From Chara braunii (taxonomy: Eukaryota; Streptophyta; Charophyceae; Charales; Characeae), in the NCBI GenBank assembly GCA_003427395.1, contig BFEA01000176.1, positions 170,077 through 207,448 of the forward strand: DNA of 37,372 bases, given 5' to 3'. Positions 1 through 10,043 of the stretch are shown here, piece by piece; positions within the stretch are counted from its first letter, which is position 1; each line of letters starts with the position of its first letter. The notes under the pieces were generated by a model. It worked only from the letters and a program-made list of their open reading frames with translations, had not been told where the DNA came from and ran no database searches. Both the position numbers and the translations under genes were made by a program.

Positions 1-31
1 ACTTTCAGCATGCCCTTCCCTTATATCACTA

Positions 32-91
32 TATTATTATAATTATTATAATTATTATAATTATTATAATTATTATAATTATTTATTTACC
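32..91. repeat. 9-bp AT microsatellite
   Basis: About six nearly perfect copies of ATTATTATA in a row, visible by eye. There is no coding content. It is an ordinary AT-rich microsatellite. Confidence 0.9.
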
Positions 92-900
92 TTCAACCTT
101 ACCTAAAGTAGCGTTCCAATATACAAGGTAGTGGTGGTTTAAGCCAATACAACTATAATTTATTTGTAGGGAATAACACCCCTTATAATCTTTTGCAAAA
201 CAATTAATATACGTAGATCATTACCTGGTGGTTAAAAATTGTGTACCTTATAAAATGTTGCATCACAATTGATGCACCAAGTTTATTATCGAGTTCGAAC
301 TGCCAAAAAACTGAATAGGTCATGAAAACCAATAGAGAATAATACCAACATTTGATTGTTTTTAACGTGCGAAATTACAAATCTTACTTACACTTTAAGA
401 AAAGAACAGAAAATTATAAAGCAGAAGTTATCGCACCTTATAATTTTTTTACTATATAAACCATTTAAAATTCTTCCTGCTTAGACGGCCTACAATCTTC
501 AATGAATTGATGTGGTAAGCTGAACAAACTTAAAAATTCAAAGGCAGAATGAAAAAAAAAAAAAACCTCTATATTTACCTCTCACCTATATTGAGCAAAG
601 AAAAACAAGCAATAAATCTGCATTGTAGTAACTACAATTTCAACGTCAGCTATAAAAAAAGCAAGGTTGAATGGGTAAACAGATGCATCTATGAATAATA
701 AAAAACATTGCATAACACTACGAAGATAAAAAAAAAGGTGAAAAAGAAAAAAAAACCGTATAAGATACCTCATAAAAATAGAGGTCCTCAATTTAAAATC
801 TTTTAAAATACAAAAGCGCACGACGATCACCTCAAGCATATCAACCCTAAATTTCAAGGAAAAAAAAACACAATAAGGTTATAATTTTTAATTAATAAAA
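92..900. other. AT-rich intergenic stretch, no gene seen
   Basis: AT-rich sequence with short A runs. The only open frame is a hydrophobic, Phe/Leu-rich minus-strand frame of 91 codons (582-857), which is expected by chance from A-rich template DNA. The only marked feature is one copy of the GGTAGTGGTGGTTTAA element near 127-142, described separately. Confidence 0.6.
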
Positions 901-914
901 TTTAAAATTACACT

Positions 915-1422
915 AGGCTACCAGTCGGGCCGCCCGGGTCACCCTAATGTCCTTGGCGGTCCGGCCACGCAATGATTAAAAAAGGTCCCCAAAAAAAAAA
1001 AAAAAAAAAAAAAACTATGTTATGCTAGGCTGTTTTTTTGGGCGCCCGGGCACCCAACTTTTGCCTGGGTAGACGCCCGGGAGCCCGGCCGGGCATGACC
1101 CCCGAGCAGGGTCCGGGCAGCCCCAGCGCCAAAAAAAAAAAAAAAAAAAAACCTCAAAAGATTCCAAAAAAAAAAAATGTTGTGTAGGATTGAGATGCAA
1201 ACCACTTTTGGCTGAGGGTCACATTATAATTCCTCACAGAATTGGAGATAAAAAAGAAAATAACAGAATCACACAAAGACACCCCCCTTTAAACCCCTTT
1301 AACCCCTTTAAAACCAATTTATACCCCTCTCCCCCCCCTTTGACAGCCAACTCGCAAAAAACGAAATAAGCCCGGATTTGGGGTCCTCTGGTAGAGCGCA
1401 AAAAAACAAAAAAAAACAAGTT

Positions 1423-1454
<32 letters not shown>

Positions 1455-1500
1455 NCACGTCCGGGTACCCCGNCCGGGCAGAACTGGCCGGGCAAGAGAA
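915..1500. repeat. CCCGGGC-rich GC islands between poly(A)/poly(T) runs
   Basis: GC-rich blocks near 925-970, 1038-1130 and 1456-1496 sit in otherwise AT-rich DNA. They repeatedly use CCCGGGC, GCCCGG and CCGGGC. The second block is followed directly by A21 (1131-1151), and others lie next to A24 (991-1014) and T30 (1425-1454). Two N bases (1455 and 1473) fall in or beside the third block, so the assembly was uncertain here. GC body plus A tail suggests remnants of short retroposed elements, but I see no pol III A or B box, and no family can be named. Confidence 0.5.
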
Positions 1501-2731
1501 TCTTCCTAGATGTTACGCAAAAAAAAAAAATTAAACAACTTTTGGCTCAGGGTCAAATCAAAGTTTTTTACCAAATTTTATATTTTTTATACATAATATT
1601 ATTTTTTTATTAAATTTATTTTTAATTATAAAAATAATGAATTTATGTTAATTATGTTTTTTTCAAATTAAACCACCAATCTTTATAGTCCTCATTTTGA
1701 TGTGTGCAAATGTTTGCGAAGTCTCCCGTGAAAGGGAAACAATTTCATTTTATTTTTTAAATACTCGTAAAAAAAATATTTCCTCACGACTGTTATATAC
1801 AAAAAATGCAAAGGGAAGGGGAAAAAAAGAAGTTTTGTTCAGTGCATGTAAATATGCCTTCAGTACGAGCGTTTCCGCCCTCTTGTTGATTATGCCTACA
1901 TTTGAAGCAAGTTTCGATACACATACAACAATTATGGTAACACATCCTATTCGAGGGAAAAGAGCAAATGCGATGCAATAATTATACAACTAAAATCCAA
2001 AATATAAATCACAACAGATGAAAACGTGCATAATAAAAATACAAAATACAAATGCATTTCCGTCACAATTTCAAAAATATTGTGTCAAACCGATGAAAAT
2101 TGTGAATGTATATAACCGAATTTCGAAGTCATGTGGAGATGTATTGTATTCGAACGATATCTTAAGTGAATTCAAAACTAACCTCATAACCGACTTAAAT
2201 TACCTTATGTATAATTTTTTGGTAATTTTTTTTTTTTTAAAAGCACTCGATACGACTCTCGAGCAAAAGTTTTCGAATTTGTCTTTCTACATAACGTAGT
2301 TTTTTTTAGGCGGATATATTTGATTTTGTTTTTGTGCTTAGTTCAACCTCTCTATCTTTTGTATGCCCGGGCTGCCTGGGCAACGAAGGTAACCTAAGTT
2401 GCCTTACGAGATTCGGATACTATGTAAATATAACCTAGCAAATATTATTTTTGTATCTCTCTTTCCTCAATAGAGCATCCGGGCCCTTTATTGTATTCAA
2501 CCTTATCATTTTCGTTGTATTACATTTTTGTTGCAAAATACCTACTTTTATCGAATTTTACCAAAATTTAGGTGAACAAAGTTCAATACATTTGATCTAA
2601 GTGGAAGATTCCCATCCTTCATCCATTTAGATATAAAGATTAAGTTTTTTACTACCAACACACCATACTAACACCAGAGTGGGAGGAAACGAAGATACAA
2701 TCTACTTCATGTCAGAGATGCTAACTGCAAT
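1501..2731. other. AT-rich intergenic stretch, no gene seen
   Basis: AT-rich sequence with short open frames only. Small CCCGGGC-type patches recur at about 2366-2385 and 2478-2490, and a minus-strand copy of the TGGTTTAA octamer lies at 1668-1675. I see no coding homology. Confidence 0.55.
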
Positions 2732-3073
2732 TTAAGCCCTTCCTTTGAACGCAAGAATCGGCGTACGCTGCCGACAGACCAATCCCAATGTCGCGATACA
2801 CAGTAAATGATGGACGCAAACCTGCACATTAACTTCTTTCACCCACCTGAATTGGGCAAAACAACTGGGCCCGAGACTCCCCGCATTCGAAATTTCACCT
2901 AGCAGACATTCCCTAAGCATCATATGCACATATAATGCCCACATCCCACAAATTGCTTCAATGGCAGGTCTGACACCGGTGCCTCCCAATGTCGATCTAA
3001 ATAGTATCTTGCTCAAATTAAAAATTGAGAAACATCTTATCTCTAGTGTGTTCCTACAATGGACTCTCCTCAC
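2732..3073 (-). CDS. 113-codon open frame, unrecognised
   Basis: An uninterrupted minus-strand frame of 113 codons in DNA of more balanced composition than its surroundings. The product would contain several Cys and hydrophobic stretches and a basic C-terminus. I recognise no domain, signal peptide or catalytic motif, and no neighbouring frame extends it. It may be a chance ORF or an exon remnant. It is listed only because it is longer than expected for this AT-rich context. Confidence 0.12.
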   Translation of the reverse strand: MRRVHCRNTLEIRCFSIFNLSKILFRSTLGGTGVRPAIEAICGMWALYVHMMLRECLLGEISNAGSLGPSCFAQFRWVKEVNVQVCVHHLLCIATLGLVCRQRTPILAFKGRA

Positions 3074-3312
3074 GAGACAGACACATAGATTGAGAACACT
3101 ATCTGCTAGCTAGCCCAGTAACTCTACACACCTTGAGATGATACGATGTGAGGCACAAACTCACTAACAATCTTTCATGTAGGATATCCGGCTCGTCCTA
3201 CTATGGATACGTAAAGACTACCCACATACATGGACAAGCTTTTAACACGACGTGCTAATACAAAAGATGAGATGCTCCACCACATTAAAATAATTTGCTT
3301 TCGGTGTCATGC

Positions 3313-3630
3313 AACCAAGGTGGAGATTGTGAAAACGATTTACGTCATCATAATAAAGAAAACTTAGAAAAACAATAACAAAGAGTTAATTGTCAACTGA
3401 AGACCCAGCAAGGGAGCAACAAAAAATAAAGGGATTTAAGGAGCTTTGTTTGAACCTCCATAAGAGCTTTTCTCGTCATTTAACCAAGGTAGAAATTGTG
3501 GAAGCGATTTAGGTCAACATAATAAAAAACCGCAATACCAAAGAGTTAATCTCAAATGCAGACCCAACAAGGAAGCGCCAAGCAATCAAGGAATTTAGCG
3601 AGATTTGTCTGAACCTCCATATAAAAATAT
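3313..3630. repeat. Tandem duplication, period about 169 bp
   Basis: The block beginning AACCAAGGTGGAGATTGTG at 3313 recurs as AACCAAGGTAGAAATTGTGG at 3482. Shared landmarks follow in order: CGATTTA, CATAATAAA, CAAAGAGTTAAT, AGACCCA and TGAACCTCCATA. The copies differ by many substitutions and small gaps, so the duplication is not recent. Confidence 0.8.
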
Positions 3631-4126
3631 GACATGCAAGACCAAGAGAAACTAGCATGAGAAAAATTGAAGGTGGAAGAAAAATAACGGCGATACCAAA
3701 CCAGCAAAACTTATTTTATACACCCCTGCCTAAACACAATTCATGTGCTACTAGCAGCGTGTCCTTAACCTCCCTCTACCCATCTCCCACCCACTTACAA
3801 ACCGCGTTTAAACCCCTGCCCCTCACCCAGTAGACCCCCCACAACCAACACTAACTAAACAGATGTCTCCACCCATGTGACATGCAAGACCACGAGAAAC
3901 TAGCATGAGAAAAATTGAAGATGGAAGAAAAATAACGGCAACGCCAAACCAACAAAACTTATTTTATACACCCCTGCCTAAAAACAATTCATGTGCTACT
4001 AGCAGCGTGTCCTTAACCTTCCTCCACCCAACTCCCACCCACTTACAAACTGTGCCTAAACCTCTGCCCCTCATCCAATAGACCTGCCAGAACCAACACT
4101 AACTAAACAGATGTCTCCACCCAATT
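3631..4126. repeat. Tandem duplication, period 248 bp
   Basis: GACATGCAAGACCA starts at 3631 and again at 3879. The following roughly 245 bp match closely: the same GAGAAACTAGCATGAG, ATTTTATACACCCCTGCCTA, ATGTGCTACTAGCAGCGTGT and ACTAACTAAACAGATGTCTC blocks occur in both. The copies differ mainly by transitions and are clearly younger than the adjacent 169-bp pair. No open frame runs through both copies. Confidence 0.92.
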
Positions 4127-4582
4127 CCCACGAACTCCGAGTAGTGCCCAAACCCCTCCCCCTCTCTCAAAAAACCCTACATCACCAACCCCACTCCCCT
4201 ACCGACAACTCCCCTTTCCGCTACCCACAAACCCCTTCACCACCCTCGACTCCATCCTTTCCCTCCTCGCTTTCGTAGCGTCTTCTGCCCTCCCTCTACT
4301 CGGGTCTGCCTACGTTAACCCCTCCACCTGCTCTCCCTCCCCTCTCATGCCGACTACCAATAAAATATAAAAGTCAAAATAGATTAAAAAAAAAAAATTG
4401 AAAAAATCTATTTTTCTTTCTTACTATTACCATTTATTCACTAACAGCCCGAAGATGATAGGCTAGCTGGAGTAATCAACGCAAACCTACACACAACGGC
4501 GAAAACGGGCAAATAACACCTATAACGGATAGGTTTTGTAAGCGATGGTACAAAACCATACCAATTGGGATATCCACCCTAC
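4127..4582. other. C-rich then AT-rich spacer, no gene seen
   Basis: Continues the C-rich composition of the 248-bp units (runs of CCCCTCC and CCCAC) to about 4350, then becomes AT-rich. No coding signal or repeat copy was recognised. Confidence 0.55.
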
Positions 4583-4670
4583 CTGTATATGGTTGAGGTG
4601 CACGTCACTTGCGATATTTTTATGCACTGTATATGGTTGTGTGCACGTCACTTGCGACATTTTCGTGCAC
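4583..4670. repeat. Tandem duplication, period 44 bp
   Basis: CTGTATATGGTTG followed by GTGCACGTCACTTGCGA occurs at 4583 and again at 4627, with TTTTTATGCA versus TTTTCGTGCA at the ends. It is a short two-copy repeat. Confidence 0.85.
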
Positions 4671-5000
4671 TTATCTCAACCCAACTCATGACCCTCGCTA
4701 CCCAATGAGGCCTCAACCCCAACAACCACCAAGACCTGATATAACTCCCAACCCAATTACCAAGTTCCATATGTTGCAAGATTTTGATGGTCTTGGATCT
4801 CGATGCGACAACACACAGATTTGGACCGGCATCCTTGGCCTACCGCGCCAAGCACAGTAAACACTGCAACCATGACAAGATGTTGAAAAGTTGACCCATG
4901 ACACGACATCACACAAATTTCGATTGTGTCATGCACCCCACCGTTGCATGGCTTCAATATCTACACTCCATCCACACATCACCATCGATGACACTCTTAC

Positions 5001-5077
5001 AATCGTTGTTGGTCCCACATATAAACCCTAACCACGCAATCGTTGTTGGTCCCGCACATAAACCCTCACCACGCAAT
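5001..5077. repeat. Tandem duplication, period 38 bp
   Basis: AATCGTTGTTGGTCCC begins at 5001 and 5039. Each copy continues with an ATAAACCCT and ACCACGCAAT block, with only a few substitutions between copies. Confidence 0.85.
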
Positions 5078-5511
5078 GGGGCCTTACCCCCAAAGCATAA
5101 ATTCTCGGTTGGTTATCGAGCTCAGTACTTTTCAACACTTAGTCGCCATCCAACCATCTGTGTTTGCAAAGGGATTGAAACTGGCACCCTGAACCCCAAA
5201 GGCCAATAATTATAACAATTGCAACCATAACATTAAGTCTCTCCACATGATTAGTTGCAGTAGGTTGCCACGCCATGTATTTGTCCCACAGTCTAGTACA
5301 ATGCATCAACAAACCTATTGTTATTGTAGCTTACAGTGTTTGAGCTAAAACTTGTATAGCGCGGGTTTATGGCCAGGAAGATCACCTTGTGCAAAAAAAG
5401 TTGAGATGCAAGCAGGGATATTGTGGTTGATCAACTTAGCGCATTGCTTTGGTGCGGCAAAACTACAAGTGGGATAAATAAAATTATAGGATCTTGTAGA
5501 GTCTTCCTTGT

Positions 5512-6000
5512 GATAAACCAGAATAGGCCTAGTGGAATGGTTTGTGGCCTTGTAATACTGTTGATTGACATTGGTGTTGCTCATATGGCTTGCCAGATAA
5601 CATCGTAAAAAAATATTTGGGATGAAGGTAACGATATTATAAAGTGATTGACAATGTAAGTTGATCACCTTCATGCTTTCCTTATGATGCGCACGATGAT
5701 AGATAATCTAGAATAAGAGTGTCCTGTTCATGAGGTGATTCGGCTGTAGAGTCCCAAGGTATGATCTCCTTTGGGATAAACCAGAGTAGGTTCAATCAAT
5801 GATAGACGTAAGGGAACGAATGGTAGCCTAGCATGTTCCAATGACTGAGACCAATGCTGCTATGGTTTCTCACTCATAGAGGAACGTGTAGTAGCAGGGG
5901 TTGTCTTAGGGATAGATATTGGTCAATTACCTACTTTCCATATGCATAAACAAATCAGAGTAGGCCTAGCTGACGATGAAGGTAAGAGGAACAAATGGTG
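5512..6000. repeat. Three degenerate copies of a short repeat
   Basis: GATAAACCAGAATAGGCCTAG at about 5512 resembles GATAAACCAGAGTAGGTTC at about 5775 and ACAAATCAGAGTAGGCCTAG at about 5950. The last two are followed by related words (AAGGGAACGAATGGTAGCCTA versus AGAGGAACAAATGGTGACCTA). This looks like an old dispersed or tandem repeat in otherwise non-coding sequence. Confidence 0.5.
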
Positions 6001-6325
6001 ACCTAATAGATACTCATGGCGAAAACTAGGGGCCGCTCTGGTTAATGTCAACTTACAACTAAATTGGAAGGAAGAGTTTAGTTAGTGACCTAGGTCAGAA
6101 CATGGATGGTGGCCAAGGGCGTGCCAATAACAAACCCTAGCGTACCTCCCAAGGTGTATAATCCACAACAAACATTATAACAACAATACAACCATAATAA
6201 CAACAACAAGTCAACCACAAAGAAGTAATTAGAGAGAGGTATACGAGGATGTATGAAGGTAGAAGCGCAAAAGGTGGTCGTATATCTACTGATGATACGC
6301 TATAACCTCTAAAAGATACAACCCC
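6001..6325. other. Spacer before the retroelement, no gene seen
   Basis: Non-coding AT-rich flank of the retroelement. The five bases next to the repeat boundary (ACCCC, 6321-6325) would be half of a target-site duplication. I did not find a convincing matching copy beyond 14222, so the insertion footprint is unresolved. Confidence 0.5.
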
Positions 6326-8164
6326 TGTCGAGCGCATTGGCCCCCACCTTTTCTCGCGAAGGAGGCGGGAACCCTCCCGCCCATGTCACACAGGAATTTA
6401 ACAAAAACAAAATCACGAGACAACTCGAGAACGGCGCATAAAAATCCCTCGAGCCGCCGAGACGGTCGCGGTCGCGTCGTTCCGTCGCCGCTTTAGCCGG
6501 GTGCGCCAGCTATACATTTCACGGTCCCCTACGACAAGATAGGTTCCCGCGGGGCATAAACTTTTTTCCCTAAGGGGTTGTCACCACCCTTAGGGGCGTA
6601 TCCCCACCGAGCTATTGACCCGCATGCGAAAGTTTTTACATGCAATCGCAGAGGTGAGTCAGCTGAGGGCGTTTGCTGGCTCGCTGTAGTACATGCATAC
6701 GCGATTGAACCTGGTTGAACCCGGATGCCGCTCGTCACTTAGGGCACTGATCTTCTAAAGATAAAGCGTACGCCGATCGACTAGGGCGGTTTCAATTAAG
6801 TGTGAAACCACAACAAACCCCTAGTCCCATACCATACTTTATATGTATAACTTATCCAGGTGAAATCACACATGCTTCAAGCAATACATATATACAAAGT
6901 CATCCTTTCAACAATCATAGCTATGAAAACATAACACAATGCTAAATATAATTGGTTTGGTCTGATGAAAATATCATGTCTTTGTGCTTTCCTCCTCATC
7001 GTTGATATAAAGTTCTTTTATCGGAGAAGAGTTTTTTCAATTCTTTAAGCCAAAACCCAAAGTCAAATCCTTCTGAATTCAGGTTTACCTTGTAAAATGC
7101 AACTTGAAAACTATTCATACTAGTTTTCTATGTTGACTCCTATCCGATGAGGAATATTCATTTACTTTTTCCTTCTTGTGTATTTACTCCTCAATGCCAA
7201 GGCATGATAGTGAAATCATCGGGGTAGTCTGAATACTATCCATCCGGCGTTCCTATCTACATAAATTGTTTTTGTTTTTATTTTGAAATTACCTCGTGAG
7301 GTCATGAATCATATGACTTTATCAACGAGATTGGTTTATGCGAGATGTTTTCTAGAATCAAAGTAATATGCCTAGAAAGCGGCGTCTAACCTAGGTGAAT
7401 CTGTCGCCCATCACGCACTTGAACTTCCAATAAATCTAATCGCGCAAACTCGTTGTCGTCGAAGACCAGGGTCATCGTCCGCCCACTTCGCATAACTCTA
7501 ACATTTCGAGTATCATAGAAGAAGGTCATCCTCATGGCTAATCTCCATACTATAACTCGAACAGGCCGACTAAGTCCAAATAAATGTCGAGTGTCTAAGT
7601 CCCGGATCCGACGCCGCCGAAACGTCTGCCGGACGAGGAAATGTTAGTGCTCACAATGACTTGAGAGAGACATTGAAAATTGCTCGCGTGGTGGAAATAC
7701 AAAGTATATCCAAAAAACTCATCCGGAATCTGAACCATATCGACCTGGAAATCCGCACGAGTACTAAGGAAGAATCCCTCGTTGTTCCGGAGCAATCCGA
7801 TGAAGTCGAACCATACAGTAGGAGAACCATCTCGAACCCCTAAAAGTTGTCCCGCTCCACTGATAAGATCGTCATCAAGTGTATCACGAACCAGCAGACA
7901 GAATTGTTAAATCTCGTCGAGTTCCAAGCATCTGCGCGTCAGAACAAAACCGCATTAGTCGTCTCGTATGATATATACCAAAGAATGGACCCTGTCGTTC
8001 GTTAATCCAAACTATGGAGCAATCGAACGTCAACCTTATCTCGGGAATCTCATCCATTCGTGGGTTAAATCTCATACGGCTGCATCACAACTAAGTTCAT
8101 GCTGGTGAAATCACGTTCGAACAGTGGTGACGCGAACTCATAGTGAAGAAGATCAAATCCAGCG
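6326..8164 (-). repeat. Downstream (3') LTR-like repeat of the Ty3/gypsy element
   Basis: Matches 12191-14222. Shared landmarks in plus orientation are TGTCGAGCGCATTGG at the left end, CTCGCGAAGGAGGCGGGAAC, the CCCTAAGGG/CCCTTAGGG hairpin (6568-6595), TTGGTTTGGTCTGATGAAAA, and CGTCGAAGACCAGGGTCAT. The right end abuts reverse transcriptase codons through the shared word GCTGGATT, which suggests a microhomology-mediated internal deletion that removed RNase H, integrase and possibly the first part of this LTR. No open frame survives through it. Confidence 0.82.
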
Positions 8165-8974
8165 GTGAGGTTATATTCTTTCAATTTTCGCAGGACTTTT
8201 TCTACATCGCGAATATGTTCCCAAACAAAGTTGCGAATGCCCGGTAACACTCCAGTCTCGTCTTTTACACGAGGTCCTTGAATAGCCAAATTGTCGATGT
8301 ATGGCGTCCGAACAGAGTGGTTGCATTACCCTCATCATATATCGCTATACAATAGCGACGACATTTGTCCAGCCTTGAGGTGCTCAGCACATGTGGATCA
8401 ATCCCCTAGGTGTATGCATTGTCGTCATTGGTTTATCTGCCGTATATAACGGGAATTGATCGTAACCTGAATACAGATCAATCAATGTTATGATAGATCT
8501 ATCTGCGCATGATTATCGCAGTTGATCGGCATGTGGAAGTTCACCCACGTCTCGAACCGTCACTGCATTCAACCTCTGCAGATTTTGGACCGATCCAAGG
8601 ACGTCATTTGGCTAAATCAAATAGAACCAAGGAGATGATTACGGACTATAAAAATAGTCTGCCATTTTCGTCTGAATTTTATCATCCAGATACTCAATCA
8701 CCTTGCGGTGATCGTCTGTAATTGGATATCGTGGACCTGTTATATTTCATGGTTCATGCGGTACCGACTGTATTCTGATCATTGTGATCATATCAACATC
8801 CAACCTTCCTCGTTCGTTGTCATCAAAGGCATATGCCAGATGTATGTCCTTTAGAGTATCAACAACGAGGAAATCCGTTTCTGCCTTAGTAAGAAATCCG
8901 TTGTCTTCAATGATCATTTTTTTTATTCTATCACTCGTGAATCGATACGGTCTCTCTTCTGTTTTTATCTTCAT
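8165..8974 (-). pseudogene. pol: Ty3/gypsy reverse transcriptase, truncated and broken
   Basis: RNA-dependent DNA polymerase that copies element RNA. The open amino-terminal part (8747-8974) ends ERGRLDVDMITMIRIQSVPH. Downstream pieces read LQRLNAVTVRDVGELPHAD, then SIITLIDLYSGYDQFPLY, which holds the first catalytic Asp, then HTPRGLIHMC-stop-APQGWTN. After a frameshift comes TPYIDNLAIQGPRVKDE, where the usual Y-x-D-D box reads YIDN. The frame then runs LPGIRNFVWEHIRDVEKVLR and KLKEYNLTA. It stops matching exactly where the downstream LTR copy begins. Stops, frameshifts and loss of the C-terminal part mean no activity is expected. Confidence 0.85.
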
Positions 8975-9163
8975 CGTCTTGATCCATTCTCTTTCCTCTT
9001 TGTAATAAACTTATTGGTCTTAAGGGATCAAAACGGACACAGATTGTGTTTTCTCTCCTACTTTTTTATGTCTGCGCTTCGACTCAGTGCCAAGTTTCCG
9101 TCCTCTAAAAAAGGACCCTGCCTCGATGCAGACATAACCAGAGTACTCTTCTCCTGAGGTGCG

Positions 9164-9331
9164 TCTAGTCGATATGTCAAAGTCATATTTCTTGCACCTC
9201 CCACATCAGCTATCACATTAGTTAATGCATGCATCCATCTAGGATCGTCCAATCGATATGTCAAAGTCATATTTCTTGCACCTCCCACATAAACTATCAC
9301 ATCAGTTAATGCATGCATCCATCCAGGATCA
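9164..9331 (-). repeat. In-frame 84-bp tandem duplication within pol
   Basis: The words GATATGTCAAAGTCATATTT and CTTGCACCTCCCACAT occur at 9171 and again exactly 84 bases later at 9255. Since 84 is 28 codons, the minus-strand frame at 9058-9381 contains two 28-residue copies, each with WMHALT, VGGARNMTLTYRL and a DDP or DAP ending. It lies between protease and reverse transcriptase, a spacer that tolerates length change. Confidence 0.88.
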
Positions 9332-9521
9332 ACCGATGATTTTATTGAAAGAAAATTTATTGCCAGTGATATGTTTCGCAAAGCAATAGATATTTCTCTC
9401 GACTCTTCATTACCATCAAATGATTTTTTTTGTCTCCTACGTCTCTCAGATTCTAGGAAAGAGTAGGACCCGGGATTAAGCCGGTTCCTTGAATTTTCAA
9501 GCTATGTGTTATCGCATTTTC

Positions 9522-10043
9522 TCACCATGTAATACCCACACACAGGGTCACACAATGAGTCTTCATGCTTATCAATAAATAGTGCGCGGGCTCATCAAAC
9601 AGCGCTAAAGCTTTGACTATCACGCTCAATTGACTATCTTGACTGTTTGGGATTTTTCCCAAACTGAAACTTTGGTTTTTGCATAAAAATGGTCTTCCCA
9701 GCAAAACCTCATGCTCAACTCTGGGCAGGACATAAAAGTAGGAACGTGCTTTCACGTTCCCTACTGTAACCATGACGTCGCTAGCCGTGCCACAGAACGG
9801 GGTTGATCCACTCGCACCTATAAAAAATTCAGTATCCAATCGATTGATTCGGATTCCTGCCTCCATGACTTCTCTTTCTCGTGTGATATTCATTTCCGAA
9901 CCATCATCAACCAGGGCAGAAAACTCACCTTGTCCAACGTGCACTTTTCGGAGACCCGTGGCAACACATCGCCAGTCCATTTTGGTTCTTGCAGGTGCCC
10001 AATTGACCTCTGGAGGAATGATGTCCCCAAATTCGACGGTCAT
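9522..10043 (-). CDS. pro: Ty3/gypsy retropepsin-like aspartic protease domain
   Basis: A 173-codon open frame carrying the clearest protein signal in the window. Retropepsins act as dimers and cut the Gag-Pol polyprotein. The catalytic centre is ALVDDGSEMNI (Asp46-Asp47-Gly48-Ser49), equivalent to the D-T/S-G-S loop but with Asp at the second position, a variant I know from some Ty3/gypsy elements. A flap-like segment FIGASGST (residues 74-81) and the second conserved strand HEVLLGRPFL (111-120), with the hydrophobic-hydrophobic-Gly motif, follow at normal spacing. The domain is open, but it sits in a polyprotein broken on both sides, so independent expression is unlikely. Its 3' part (after about residue 130) is linker. 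Confidence 0.85.
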   Translation of the reverse strand: MTVEFGDIIPPEVNWAPARTKMDWRCVATGLRKVHVGQGEFSALVDDGSEMNITREREVMEAGIRINRLDTEFFIGASGSTPFCGTASDVMVTVGNVKARSYFYVLPRVEHEVLLGRPFLCKNQSFSLGKIPNSQDSQLSVIVKALALFDEPAHYLLISMKTHCVTLCVGITW

